From Desulfospira sp963664655 (GTDB taxonomy: Bacteria > Desulfobacterota > Desulfobacteria > Desulfobacterales > Desulfobacteraceae), in contig CAXXHM010000001.1 of assembly GCA_963664655.2 (NCBI GenBank), forward strand, positions 434,001 through 498,000: a stretch of DNA of 64,000 nt, read 5' to 3'. Below are positions 28,943 to 37,666 of the stretch, one piece after another. A program made the position numbers and the translations under genes. The notes below the pieces were generated by a model, which saw only the letters and a program-made list of their open reading frames with translations, had not been told where the DNA came from and did no database searches. Numbering within the stretch: position 1 is the stretch's first letter; each line of letters starts with the position of its first letter.

Positions 28943-29569
28943 ATGATTTCCCGACTCAGACAGATCCGGCAGCAGTTTATTGAAAAAACCGCCAGGCAAC
29001 CCAAGGGTGCCTGGGCCATAAAGCAACACAACGACCCCAAAGCCCATTACCAATCATTCAGGATTATCATGGAGGCATTGCATCTTTCACAAAAGGATGT
29101 GTATTGCGAAATCGGCTGCGGCGGAGGGGTTCTATTGAATATGGCCATGGAAAAGGCAGGCAGGGGTGCGGCCCTGGACCACAGCCCGGATATGGTCCGT
29201 CTCTCCATTGAAAACAACCGGGATGCTGTGGAAAGCCATCGGCTTGAGATCCTTGCGGGAAATGCCGAAGCACTGCCCTGGCCGTCCCGGCGGTTCACGG
29301 CCTGTGCCTGTGCCAACATGTTTTTCTTTGTTGAACACCCCGATGCGGCCCTGGCTGAAATTTTCAGGGTCCTTGCCCCGGGTGGCCGGTTCTCCATGGT
29401 CACAGCCGGACAAAGTCTTTTAACCCGGATCTCCATGGGGTGGCTCTACAGCCTGAACACCTATCCGGATGCGGTCATGGCCGCCATGATGAAAGAGGCG
29501 GGGTTTTCGGATATCCGGGTGAAAACGCAAAGGCCCGGCTTATCCCAGGTCTGCTATGGGAGGAAATGA
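28943..29569 (+). CDS. Class I SAM methyltransferase, copy 2
   Basis: 208 residues, identical to the protein at 18632-19258 except at two positions. By eye the two genes differ at about 20 bases, nearly all silent. Same ribosome site and same SAM motifs (CEIGCGGGVLLN, ALPWPSRRF, LAPGGRFSMV). The duplicated block is about 28927-29592. Here the 3' end overlaps the 3' end of the convergent AraC gene by 30 bp; the matching few bases after copy 1 would then be a trace of an AraC gene end, suggesting that copy 1 was derived from this locus. Substrate unknown; the locus pairs it with a TonB receptor. Confidence 0.88.
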   Translation: MISRLRQIRQQFIEKTARQPKGAWAIKQHNDPKAHYQSFRIIMEALHLSQKDVYCEIGCGGGVLLNMAMEKAGRGAALDHSPDMVRLSIENNRDAVESHRLEILAGNAEALPWPSRRFTACACANMFFFVEHPDAALAEIFRVLAPGGRFSMVTAGQSLLTRISMGWLYSLNTYPDAVMAAMMKEAGFSDIRVKTQRPGLSQVCYGRK

Positions 29570-30574
29570 ACCCGGCGGCGCCTTTTGCCCCGGGCAGCCA
29601 AGCCGGAAGTCCGAAGGCCTTATGCCGTACTGTTTGTGAAAGGCCTGGGCAAAGTGGCTGGAACTGCAGAATCCTGCATCAAATGCCGCCTGGGTGATGC
29701 TCATTTTGTGCGTTTCAATCAGTTTTTTGGCATACTCCAGGCGCTGCCTTCTCAGATATTCGAACACGGTGCAGCCGAAGACCTTTCTAAAGCCCCGGGT
29801 CAGGCGGGCATGGCTGATGCCCACAAGGCCCGCAAGTTCGGACAGGGACGGCGGATATTGCAGGCGGGAGACCAGAATGTCCCGGGCCGTGATGATGCGC
29901 TGCCGTTCATCGTCCCGGACCGGGGCCGCAGGGTCCGGGGCGGTTGTGTCAAAGGCCTGGGACAGGATCAGTGCCACAAGCTCCATGGCCTTGCTTTCCA
30001 GAAAGATTCTGCGGATCATGCCCTGGTGGGGGCAGGCAAACATCTGGAACACAATGGACTGCATGGCAAAATCCATCTGCCGGGCAAACCGGCCGCAGCG
30101 CCGGGAAAGGCTGCGGAACAAAAGCGCATCCTCTTTTATGGAAAATTCCGGGGCCAGAAGCTGGTGCAAAAGACCGGGGGAAAAGTGGATGACCACGGCC
30201 TTAAGCTCTTTTCCCCCGGCGGTAATCCGTTCCAGCACCGGCTGTTCAAAATTTAAGATATCGGCCTGCCCGGCAGTGATGTCAAATGAGGCTGTTTTGT
30301 CCGGGCTTCTGGTGCATGTGCCCCCGGACAGGCAGAAAACAAATGAGATCCTTGGCGCGCTCCAGGTGATCCTGGCCTGGTAGTCCCGGATAAACCGGCA
30401 GTGGCTCATGCAAAGATCCATGCCCGGCCGGCAGGCCAGGTTATAGAACCTGCCCCGGCCAAGATCCGGCGGCAGGGGCCGCAGGGTCTCCCGGCCGGTC
30501 CCGCAGGACGGGCTTTGTGCGTCAAACCGGATGAACTTCCCACCGGGATTTCTGACTGTAATTTCAGGCGTCAT
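29540..30574 (-). CDS. AraC-family regulator (PchR-like), locus 2
   Basis: 344 residues. The C-terminal region carries the two AraC helix-turn-helix motifs, SLSELAGLVGISHARLTRGF and TQAAFDAGFCSSSHFAQAFH, then KQYGIRPSDFRLG. Similar in build to the regulators at 17435 and 43670: an N-terminal sensing domain of about 230 residues with FVFCLSGG and IFLESKAMELVALIL. It is transcribed divergently from the TonB receptor at 30799, which is the likely target, and converges on the methyltransferase. Confidence 0.85.
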   Translation of the reverse strand: MTPEITVRNPGGKFIRFDAQSPSCGTGRETLRPLPPDLGRGRFYNLACRPGMDLCMSHCRFIRDYQARITWSAPRISFVFCLSGGTCTRSPDKTASFDITAGQADILNFEQPVLERITAGGKELKAVVIHFSPGLLHQLLAPEFSIKEDALLFRSLSRRCGRFARQMDFAMQSIVFQMFACPHQGMIRRIFLESKAMELVALILSQAFDTTAPDPAAPVRDDERQRIITARDILVSRLQYPPSLSELAGLVGISHARLTRGFRKVFGCTVFEYLRRQRLEYAKKLIETHKMSITQAAFDAGFCSSSHFAQAFHKQYGIRPSDFRLGCPGQKAPPGSFPPIADLG

Positions 30575-30712
30575 GGCCTTTTCTCTCCAAGGCGTATTTT
30601 TAAAATCCAGCTAAAAAGTTATGATTCCCTAATCAATAATACAATATCATTCTTTTTTCAATATTCTTTATTGTTCCTGAAATGTTCAAAAATGTTCCGC
30701 GTTTTATATTTT

Positions 30713-30728
30713 CCGGGTCACGACCCGG
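30713..30728. promoter_or_regulatory. Palindrome between the AraC gene and TonB receptor gene
   Basis: CCGGGTCACGACCCGG is a perfect 7-2-7 palindrome 71 bp upstream of the receptor start. It could be an operator or a leader hairpin; no T-tract follows, so a terminator is unlikely. Confidence 0.35.
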
Positions 30729-30798
30729 GGTAATAAACACTGTGAACAACCTGCTGTGCAGGAAAATATGAACCATCATCCCGGGAGAAAAAAACATC

Positions 30799-32898
30799 AT
30801 GAAAAACAAGAGAAAACCGGGCCGGTTTGTTTCGGCCCTGATATTAACGGCCGCCTTCTTAATGCTGCCCGGCCGGGTATTCTGCCAAGAGGACAGGGGC
30901 AGTGAAGACAAAAGCCGGATCACGTCCCTTGGGGACACCGTTGTCACGGCCCGCAAACAAAAAGATCTTGAAATGGATCTGCCCGGCAGCATCAGCGTGG
31001 TGGACGAGCAGACCATGGACGAGTTTAACATCCGCACCACCGAAGAAATGACAAGGGTTGTGCCGAATCTGTATTTTAAAACCGCCACCTCGGGCGATAC
31101 CTTTGTCAGCCGGGGGATCTCCACCATTGACACCGCCCTTTTCTCCCCCATGGGGTTTTATGTGGACGGTGTGGCGTCATCCTTGAGCTATATGCTTGAC
31201 ATGCCTTTATTCGACATTGAACAGGTGGAGGTACTCAAAGGCCCCCAATCCACCCTGTACGGGAAAAACAGTTCCTCCGGGGTGATCAACATGACCCTTG
31301 CCCCCCAGGGCAATGAGTTCAGATCAAAGGTGATGCTTGAAGCAGGCTCTTACAACACATTTACGGCCGGTGCCATGGTGGGCGGCCCCATTAAAGAGGA
31401 TACCCTTTTTTATACCCTGTCTTTGCTTGGCACAAGATCGGACGGGTATATGGACAACACCACCTTAGACAGTGATACGGCTAGCGATGACAGGACGTTT
31501 TCCGGCAGGGCCGGTCTGCGCTTTACCCCGTCCGCGGACCTGGATATCGCCCTTTCCCTGGACGGCACAGACCGGGACACGGGCATTGATGAACTGCGCT
31601 ATGACGATGGTGTCAATGCATCCGACCGGTATGATGTGGTGAACAACCAGGCGTCCCGGGCAGACCAGAAGAGCCTGAACCAGTCCGCCCACATCAAATA
31701 CAATTTCAAGGATATGCAGCTTGTCTCCATCACCTCCCACCAGGATTTCAGCCGGGAGCATACCATGGATTCGGACCGCAGTGCCTCAGCATTGGGGGTC
31801 TCCCATATCGACCTGGACCAGGAAATTTGGGCCCAGGAGCTGCGGCTGTCCTCCCAGTCCCCGGGATTTTTCTCCTCCTGGCTGATCGGTGCCTGGGCCT
31901 CGTCTGAAAGCATTGACAATGACTGGCAGCTTGACCATGTGCGGCCGGCACTTGCCAACCAGCGGATCACGGAATCAGACACCGACAGCCTGGCGCTCTT
32001 CGGCCAGGTCTCAAAAGCCTTGACCCGTCAACTCACAGCCGCGGCCGGGCTTCGCCTGGACCATGTTTCATCTTCCGGCACCCAGGACTACACCTGGACA
32101 GGCACAACGAACCGGTTCAGCGAAGATATCAGCGATACCGAACTTTTGCCCATGGCATCCCTGTCCTGGAAATTCAACGACCAGGCCACAGGGTATTTAA
32201 GTTATTCCACGGGCTGGATGGCCGGGGGATATGACTACTACTCGGCGGCTTCCCAGGCCGATTTTGCCTATGACCCCGAATTCACGCAAAATTTTGAGGC
32301 GGGTTTGAAAACCGCCTTTTTTGACAACCGGGTCCGGGCCAACCTGTCTGTTTTTTATACCGATATTGAAGACAAGCAGATCAGGGAAGAGGTGATCGGC
32401 GGCGGCGTGGGGGCCTGGAAAATCACCAATGCGGCCGGCGCCCACACAAAAGGGGTGGAGCTTGAGATCCGGGCCCTTCCCACCCGAAATCTTGAACTGT
32501 TCACAGGCCTTGGATATACCCGGTCCGAAATTGACGACTGGACAGGCACAGCGAATGGCAGCGCCATGGACTACAGCGGCAACACCCTGCCCTGGGCTCC
32601 GGATCTCACCGCCAATGCGGGGCTCAGCTATACCAGTGACAGCGGCTGGTATGGAAACATCCTGATCTTCTGGGCCGGAAAACAGTACTTTGATGCGGCC
32701 AACACCCTGGAAGACGACGGCTACGCCCTGGTCAACCTGAAAACCGGCTACCGGTTCGGCCGGTACGACATCTCCATCTGGTGTAAAAATCTGTTTGACG
32801 AAGAATATGCCCAGAAAAAAGTCAAATCAAACGGGTACACCCTGGTGGAAGACGGCGAGCCCATGACAGTGGGTGTCACCCTTATCTGGAGGTTTTAA
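30799..32898 (+). CDS. TonB-dependent outer-membrane receptor, locus 2
   Basis: 699 residues. Signal peptide (FVSALILTAAFLMLPGRVFC), TonB-box-like LGDTVVTARKQ, plug with LKGPQSTLYGKNS followed by GVINM, and a barrel ending VGVTLIWRF with terminal Phe. Same FyuA-like class as the receptors of loci 1 and 3 but clearly diverged from both. It is followed after two bases by a methyltransferase gene and then by a substrate-binding protein, permease and ATPase, suggesting one operon that takes a compound from the outer membrane to the cytoplasm. Confidence 0.9.
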   Translation: MKNKRKPGRFVSALILTAAFLMLPGRVFCQEDRGSEDKSRITSLGDTVVTARKQKDLEMDLPGSISVVDEQTMDEFNIRTTEEMTRVVPNLYFKTATSGDTFVSRGISTIDTALFSPMGFYVDGVASSLSYMLDMPLFDIEQVEVLKGPQSTLYGKNSSSGVINMTLAPQGNEFRSKVMLEAGSYNTFTAGAMVGGPIKEDTLFYTLSLLGTRSDGYMDNTTLDSDTASDDRTFSGRAGLRFTPSADLDIALSLDGTDRDTGIDELRYDDGVNASDRYDVVNNQASRADQKSLNQSAHIKYNFKDMQLVSITSHQDFSREHTMDSDRSASALGVSHIDLDQEIWAQELRLSSQSPGFFSSWLIGAWASSESIDNDWQLDHVRPALANQRITESDTDSLALFGQVSKALTRQLTAAAGLRLDHVSSSGTQDYTWTGTTNRFSEDISDTELLPMASLSWKFNDQATGYLSYSTGWMAGGYDYYSAASQADFAYDPEFTQNFEAGLKTAFFDNRVRANLSVFYTDIEDKQIREEVIGGGVGAWKITNAAGAHTKGVELEIRALPTRNLELFTGLGYTRSEIDDWTGTANGSAMDYSGNTLPWAPDLTANAGLSYTSDSGWYGNILIFWAGKQYFDAANTLEDDGYALVNLKTGYRFGRYDISIWCKNLFDEEYAQKKVKSNGYTLVEDGEPMTVGVTLIWRF

Positions 32899-32900
32899 TC

Positions 32901-33965
32901 ATGACCACAAAAAAAAGTTTCCCCCCGGCCCTTGCTCCTTTGTTCGATATTTTCACAGGCCCGGTCAAAATGGCGGTGATACAGGCGGCTATAGACCTGT
33001 CCATGGCCGATATCCTGGAAAGTGAAATGACTGCGGACCAGGTGGCTGACAGGCTCAACGCCCGGGCCAACCCTACAGGCCTTTGCTGTTTTCTGGACAG
33101 CATGGTAGCCTTAGGGCTTTTGACCAAAACCCAAGGGGTGTACAAAAACACTGAATTTACCAACGCCTATCTGCGCTCAAAAAGTCCCTTGTTCATGGGG
33201 CCGTTCATCGCGCGGATGACAGCCATGCAGCATAAGAACCTGGACAGGATCGCCCGGCTGATCACAACCGGGCCGCCGCCTCTGGATGGCCAAGAAACCC
33301 TTCAGACTGAAGCCAGGTGGGAAAAAGCCGCCGCAGATCTGGCAGTATACCAGCAGGCAGGTGCGGCACTGAACGCCTCCGACCTGATCTCCTCTCTGCC
33401 CGAATTTGAACAGGCGAAAAAACTTCTGGACCTTGGCGGGGGGCCGGGACTGATCGGGGCCACCATTGTCAGGCGGCATCCTTCTATGACCGGCGTGCTG
33501 CTGGATCTTGGCTCCATTATCCGCCAGGCAAAAAAACATATCCAAAACGTTGGCATGGCCGACCGGATCTCCTTTATTTCCGGAGACTATAATGAGGTGG
33601 ACTTAGGGAGCGGGTATGACCTGGTCTGGGCCAGCCATAATCTTTATTATGTTAAAGATAAACTTCACTTTTTCAAACGGCTGAAAAACGCCATGACCCA
33701 AAACGGTGTGCTGCTGTGCCTGCACGAGGGCCTTACCCATGAACGCACCCGGCCGGCCCCCATTATCCTGTCCCGGCTCTCCCTGGCCCTGGAAGGCCAG
33801 GATGTTTCCTTTAACAGGGGCGAGCTTGCAGACCACCTTCGCAGGGCGGGATTTGCCCATGTGGAGAGCCGGTCGGTGGAGTTTGGTTTTGGGGAAAGTG
33901 AACTGGTTATTGCACGTAAACAAAGGGCCGGGCAACAAAAAGCAGGGGAACAGGGGAAGCCATGA
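32901..33965 (+). CDS. SAM-dependent O-methyltransferase (acetylserotonin/Methyltransf_2 type)
   Basis: 354 residues. An N-terminal winged-helix dimerisation domain (MAVIQAAIDLSMADIL, ADRLNARANPTGLCCFLDSM) precedes a Rossmann methyltransferase domain with motif I LLDLGGGPGLIGATI near 175, then ISFISGDYNEVDLG and LVWASHNLYYV. This two-domain form is usual for small-molecule O-methyltransferases of secondary metabolism and of some corrinoid or pigment pathways. It starts 2 bp after the TonB receptor stop and overlaps the substrate-binding-protein gene by 4 bp, so it is an integral member of an uptake operon, which is unusual. The acceptor is unknown. Confidence 0.82.
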   Translation: MTTKKSFPPALAPLFDIFTGPVKMAVIQAAIDLSMADILESEMTADQVADRLNARANPTGLCCFLDSMVALGLLTKTQGVYKNTEFTNAYLRSKSPLFMGPFIARMTAMQHKNLDRIARLITTGPPPLDGQETLQTEARWEKAAADLAVYQQAGAALNASDLISSLPEFEQAKKLLDLGGGPGLIGATIVRRHPSMTGVLLDLGSIIRQAKKHIQNVGMADRISFISGDYNEVDLGSGYDLVWASHNLYYVKDKLHFFKRLKNAMTQNGVLLCLHEGLTHERTRPAPIILSRLSLALEGQDVSFNRGELADHLRRAGFAHVESRSVEFGFGESELVIARKQRAGQQKAGEQGKP

Positions 33966-34957
33966 GAATGTCCAGCAAAAAATTTTCCAGAATAACCCCG
34001 CCCTGGATGGTGCTGCTGGTTTTGGCCCTTGTTGTCAGCATGGCCCGCCCCGGCACCTGCGCACAGCGCTTTTGCATCACAGGCCCGGCGGTGGCTGAAA
34101 GCCTGGTTTTTGCCGTCATGGCAGAGCAGGAACTTGCAGGCCCCGGCATTGAATTTATCATGTGGAACTCGCCGGACCAGGCCCGGGCCATGATTGCCTC
34201 GGGCAGGACCCAGGCCTCTTTGATCACCACCACCGGGGCGGCCACATTCTGCAACAAAGGGCTCCGGGTGGGGATTGCCGGGGTGTTTTCATCTGCGCTG
34301 TGGGTGGTCAGTACCGACACCTTTAACCGGAAACCTTTGACCGGTACGATTCTTTTTCCCTTCGGCCCCGGGGAGATGCCCGGCCTTGTGTTCCGGGCCG
34401 CCATGGGGGAGAGCACGCCGGAACTTTCCGTCCAGCATACGGGCGGGGCCATGGAAGCGGTCAACCGGCTGCTCATGGGCAGGGCAGGACACGCCCTGCT
34501 TGCGGAGCCTGCCGCCTCCCTGGCCGTGGTCCGCTCCAGGGAGCTGAACAATGCCCCCCGGTTGTTCAAGCACATGGATCTTCGGGGCATCTGGTCCCAA
34601 AAGTTCAATGACCGCCCCTTGTGCGTAAGTTGCCTTGCACTTTTCGGTGATGCGGTTGACCGGACGGACCGGATTAAAAAAATGATCAGCGGATACGGCC
34701 TTGCCCTGGAATGGATAAAGGCCCACCCAGAGCAAACCCATGCCTTGGCCGCAAAAAAATTCCCGGTCCTGGCGGTGCTTCCCAAGGGCCGGGCCGACGG
34801 TGCCGGTATCCTGCGAACAGACGGCAACGCCTTGGATGGGGCCCGTTTTTTCCTTGAAAAAATTTTTGCCATGGATCCTGACGCCCTGGGCGGAAAACTG
34901 CCGGGCCCAGGACTGTTTATGAATCCGGGATTGTTCATGAACCAGGACTGTTTATGA
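33962..34957 (+). CDS. ABC importer substrate-binding protein (TauA/SsuA/NMT1-like)
   Basis: 331 residues. Signal peptide (WMVLLVLALVVSMARPGTCA), then RFCITGPAVAESLVF, IEFIMWNSPDQARAMIASGR, LITTTGAATF and GRAGHALLAEPAASLAV, the pattern of periplasmic binding proteins of the NMT1/TauA group that serve nitrate, taurine, sulfonate and thiamine-precursor importers. The last residues, GLFMNPGLFMNQDCL, come from a short DNA repeat (about 34909-34957) and probably represent a slipped, extended C-terminus. The gene overlaps the methyltransferase by 4 bp; the permease gene follows 29 bp later. The ligand cannot be told. Confidence 0.8.
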   Translation: MRMSSKKFSRITPPWMVLLVLALVVSMARPGTCAQRFCITGPAVAESLVFAVMAEQELAGPGIEFIMWNSPDQARAMIASGRTQASLITTTGAATFCNKGLRVGIAGVFSSALWVVSTDTFNRKPLTGTILFPFGPGEMPGLVFRAAMGESTPELSVQHTGGAMEAVNRLLMGRAGHALLAEPAASLAVVRSRELNNAPRLFKHMDLRGIWSQKFNDRPLCVSCLALFGDAVDRTDRIKKMISGYGLALEWIKAHPEQTHALAAKKFPVLAVLPKGRADGAGILRTDGNALDGARFFLEKIFAMDPDALGGKLPGPGLFMNPGLFMNQDCL

Positions 34958-34986
34958 ATCAGGCCAAGATGGGACAAAGATCTTAA

Positions 34987-35757
34987 ATGGCATCCAAAAC
35001 AAAGAAAACCCGTGTCAAGGTCCTGGTGTTCACGGTTCTGGGGGTAGCGGCCTTAGGTTTTGCCTGGCACAGGGCAGGGCTTGTTTTTTCAGGGCTGGTC
35101 GTGCCCCGTCCCATGGAAACACTGACGGCCGCCGCCCGCCTGCTGTGCGATAACGCCTTTTGGGCAAACCATTTGTGGATCAGTCTTAAACGCATGGCCT
35201 TGGCCCTTGGGGCAGGCGTTGTCATCGGCGGAACGCTTGGGGTTTGTGCAGGGCTTGTCCCCTGGTTCCGGGCCTTTGTGGAGCCTTTGCGCTGGATTCT
35301 GACCACCGTTCCCGGGGTGGTGATCGTCATTGTGTTCATGCTCTGGTTCGGCATGGGCGACACCATGGTGATCGCCATTGCATCCGCCATGGGCGCCCCC
35401 ATTATTTTTGTCAATCTGGCCGATGCCATGGCCCGGGTGGATGATCAACTGCTGGAAATGGCAAAGGCCTACCGGCTGAGCCCCTGGACCCGGCTGACAA
35501 AAATCTATGCCATGGCCGGGGCAGGCCCCTTTTTTTCCGCTCTGGTCCTGGCCGCCGGCACCATTGTCCGGGTGGCGGTGCTGGCCGAAGTGCTGGGGGC
35601 GGCCCAGGGCATCGGCCACTGCATGGCCATTGCCCGGACCCGGCTGGACACACCGGCCCTGTATGCCCTGGCACTGATCAGCATGTGCGTGGCAGGCGGT
35701 GCGGAATTTTTCATCTTCCGCCCCCTGGAACGGCGCATGACCGGCCGGTGGAAATGA
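34987..35757 (+). CDS. ABC importer permease (TauC/SsuC-like)
   Basis: 256 residues with about six membrane helices. The BPD_transp_1 coupling loop is visible as MAKAYRLSPWTRLTKIYAMAGAGP around residues 160-183 (the EAA-type motif of permeases). Family members pair with NMT1-type binding proteins and SsuB-like ATPases, both of which flank it. The 3' half of this gene, from 35391, is duplicated at 46038-46404. Confidence 0.83.
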   Translation: MASKTKKTRVKVLVFTVLGVAALGFAWHRAGLVFSGLVVPRPMETLTAAARLLCDNAFWANHLWISLKRMALALGAGVVIGGTLGVCAGLVPWFRAFVEPLRWILTTVPGVVIVIVFMLWFGMGDTMVIAIASAMGAPIIFVNLADAMARVDDQLLEMAKAYRLSPWTRLTKIYAMAGAGPFFSALVLAAGTIVRVAVLAEVLGAAQGIGHCMAIARTRLDTPALYALALISMCVAGGAEFFIFRPLERRMTGRWK

Positions 35758-35793
35758 CCCATAAAAAAGGAAACATAAAAGAAGCATCCTGCC

Positions 35794-36450
35794 ATGAACA
35801 CCCCTTTGGAATACGAAAAAGACAAGGCAGCCCCATCGGGCACTGTCCTGAGTTTTGACGATGTAACAATGGCCTTTGGCAAAAGAACGCTTTTTGAAAG
35901 GTTCAGCCTGACACTGGGTCCCGGGGAGGTGATCGGTCTTCACGGCCCCAGCGGAACCGGAAAATCCACCCTGCTGAAAATGGCCGCAGGGTTGATCTGT
36001 CCGGTGAAAGGCCGGGTAACAGGGCCAACGGGTCCCATGGGGTATGTATTCCAGGAACCCCGGCTCATCCCATGGTACACGGCCCTGGAAAACATCTGCA
36101 TTGCCCTGACCGCCCGGGGCCTGACCATGGCTGACGCCCGCAGGACAGCCGCCGGGCATCTTTCAGACATGGGTCTGGACTCCTTTGAAAATCACTACCC
36201 GGGACAGCTGTCAGGCGGCATGAACCAGCGAGTCTCCATGGCCCGGGCCCTGGCCGTCAATCCCGCCTTGCTGCTGCTGGACGAACCCTTCACCGGCCTG
36301 GACCCGGCCTTGAAATCCCACGTCCGGGAAACCCTTGCCAGGACAGTGGCGGAACAGGGTATCAGCGTTCTCCATGTCACCCATGACACCAATGAACTTC
36401 TGCCGACAACCCGGAAACTGATCCGCCTTGGTCCCGGGCAGTGGCGTTGA
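35794..36450 (+). CDS. ABC importer ATPase (SsuB/TauB-like), copy 1
   Basis: 218 residues. Walker A GPSGTGKST near 49, Q-loop VFQEPRLIPW near 84, signature LSGGMNQRVSMARAL near 134, Walker B LLLLDEPFTGLDP near 154 and His-loop LHVTHDTNE near 192. Last gene of the operon starting at 30799. An almost identical second copy is at 46440-47096 (about 14 amino-acid differences by eye). Its end overlaps antisense the remains of a LolA-like gene. Confidence 0.87.
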   Translation: MNTPLEYEKDKAAPSGTVLSFDDVTMAFGKRTLFERFSLTLGPGEVIGLHGPSGTGKSTLLKMAAGLICPVKGRVTGPTGPMGYVFQEPRLIPWYTALENICIALTARGLTMADARRTAAGHLSDMGLDSFENHYPGQLSGGMNQRVSMARALAVNPALLLLDEPFTGLDPALKSHVRETLARTVAEQGISVLHVTHDTNELLPTTRKLIRLGPGQWR

Positions 36451-36520
36451 CGCTGAAAAACCCCTCATACACCCCGGTTTTGTAATTGAAGGCGGGAACC
36501 ACAGCAAAGACAGGGGTCAA
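36377..36520 (-). pseudogene. C-terminal remnant of a LolA-like gene
   Basis: Minus-strand translation reads PVFAVVPAFNYKTGVYEGFFSVNATARD, which lines up with SYNTGVDDAFFSVNTISRG at the end of the LolA-like protein at 5236-6063. Only the last ~35 residues remain; the open frame runs on antisense to the ABC ATPase end. The gene has no start. Confidence 0.55.
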
Positions 36521-36690
36521 CATTTTCATCCCTAACGCTGTTGCTGTTCGTCCCAAAGGGCTTTGCATATGCATAGTGGCACATCAGGTCTTCATGTGTC
36601 CCTTGCTTTGCAATGGTGCCTTTGTCGATAACCACTATGTTATCGGCTCTGGAAACGGTGTTGAGCCGGTGGGCAATTACCACTGTTCTT
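36520..36690 (-). pseudogene. C-terminal remnant of an ABC exporter ATPase
   Basis: Minus-strand VIAHRLNTVSRADNIVVIDK and GTIAKQGTHEDLM match the end of the truncated transporter at 19284-20236 almost residue for residue. About 50 codons remain, so this is a duplicated fragment of the same gene type joined to the LolA-like remnant. Confidence 0.75.
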
Positions 36691-36988
36691 AAAACCGTCT
36701 TGAAATTATTACGCCGTATCTAATAGGGGACAGGCCACTATTAATTTCCAAAAGCTGGGCGTAAAAGTGGAGGGTATAAATAGAGGAAAAAAAGTGGTCT
36801 GTCCCCCTATTGATTTGGATGCGGTCAGGAATGTTTTCCTAAAAGACCGGCTGCAAAAGGGCATGGAATTCCACATGCCCCTGGCTGGCCTGTCGGGCAA
36901 CCGGTATAAAGGTGGCATGTTTAAAAAATCTGTACGATCTGCTCAATCTCAAATACCGGGGCAACATTCTTTTCATTACCCCCATGCT
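36691..36988. other. Intergenic stretch with an inverted repeat and unrecognised coding remnant
   Basis: Holds an inverted repeat (GGGGACAGGCCACT at 36726-36739 and AGTGGTCTGTCCCC at 36793-36806), the sort of sequence found at REP/RayT-associated or other small transposable elements. A plus-strand frame after it reads DLDAVRNVFLKDRLQKGMEF, which I cannot assign. Probably mobile-element debris. Confidence 0.35.
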
Positions 36989-37666
36989 AGGGTCAAGTCT
37001 CTCCCTGACTCATTATGGATTGACGAATCAAGGCCATTTTTTTTGATAAGTCCGGGTCATGGGAAAGGCGTTGTTTGAACCGGTATATGACAGTACTGAC
37101 TGTGCTATAGCTATCGATTTTGAAATGTTTGCCTATGGCTTTTAATGATTCCCCGCAGATCTGTCGCGTCAAAAACATTCCCATAGCCCTGGGTTCATTG
37201 AAAAACGCCCTTTTTGAATAGTGCAGTTTGTCTTCGTCAATGTTGTAGGCCTTACAAATGACTTGCTTAATTTTGGCTATTTCCGGTTCAACCACAATGG
37301 CTTTGTATCGTCCCCGGAATAATTGCCCGTCAAAAGAATGAGCCTTGTTGAATCGTTGTGTGTAAACACCGTTTATGTGGCGCATTCCCCTGGACAAATT
37401 CGCATCCGGGGGTTGGACTAAAAGGTGGTAGTGGTTCGGCATCAGGCAGAATGCGCTGACACGCAATGCAAAAAGCTCAACAGCTTCAAGTAAAACATTG
37501 ATAAAGCATTCATAGTCATTTCTTGACTCAAAAACTTTTTCGCCACGCCGGCCGCGATTCATCACATGATACCAGGCGTTTGGGAATTGTATGCGTAGAG
37601 GTCTTGCCATATTTATATTGATACCAGTATGTTTTTTATGAGTCAAGGTGAGACTTGACCCCCTCA
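36989..37666 (-). mobile_element. RayT/REP element, deleted copy, inserted at the feoC 3' end
   Basis: The ends are inverted: GGGTCAAGTCTCTCCCTGAC at the left and its near-reverse-complement (GTGAGACTTGACCCCCTCA) at the right, the same as in the fuller element at 44921-46037. The element supplies the last codons and stop of feoC. Confidence 0.75.
36993..37610 (-). pseudogene. rayT: REP-associated tyrosine transposase (RayT), internal deletion
   Basis: About 205 residues from MARPLRIQFPNAWYHVMNRG. The HUH metal site (LMPNHYHLLVQ) is present, but after YKAIVVE about 120 residues found in the full copy at 44975-45952 are gone. The missing piece holds YIHRNPVRA, where the catalytic Tyr of this Y1 family lies, so the enzyme should be inactive though the frame stays open. 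Otherwise nearly identical to the full copy. Confidence 0.85.

Noticed and set aside
33302..33556. Various open frames antisense to the locus 2 methyltransferase
   Set aside because: No family match and fully inside a well-supported gene.
35089..36159. 356-codon open frame antisense to the permease and ATPase genes
   Set aside because: Also a coding-strand shadow; the plus-strand genes have complete ABC motifs.
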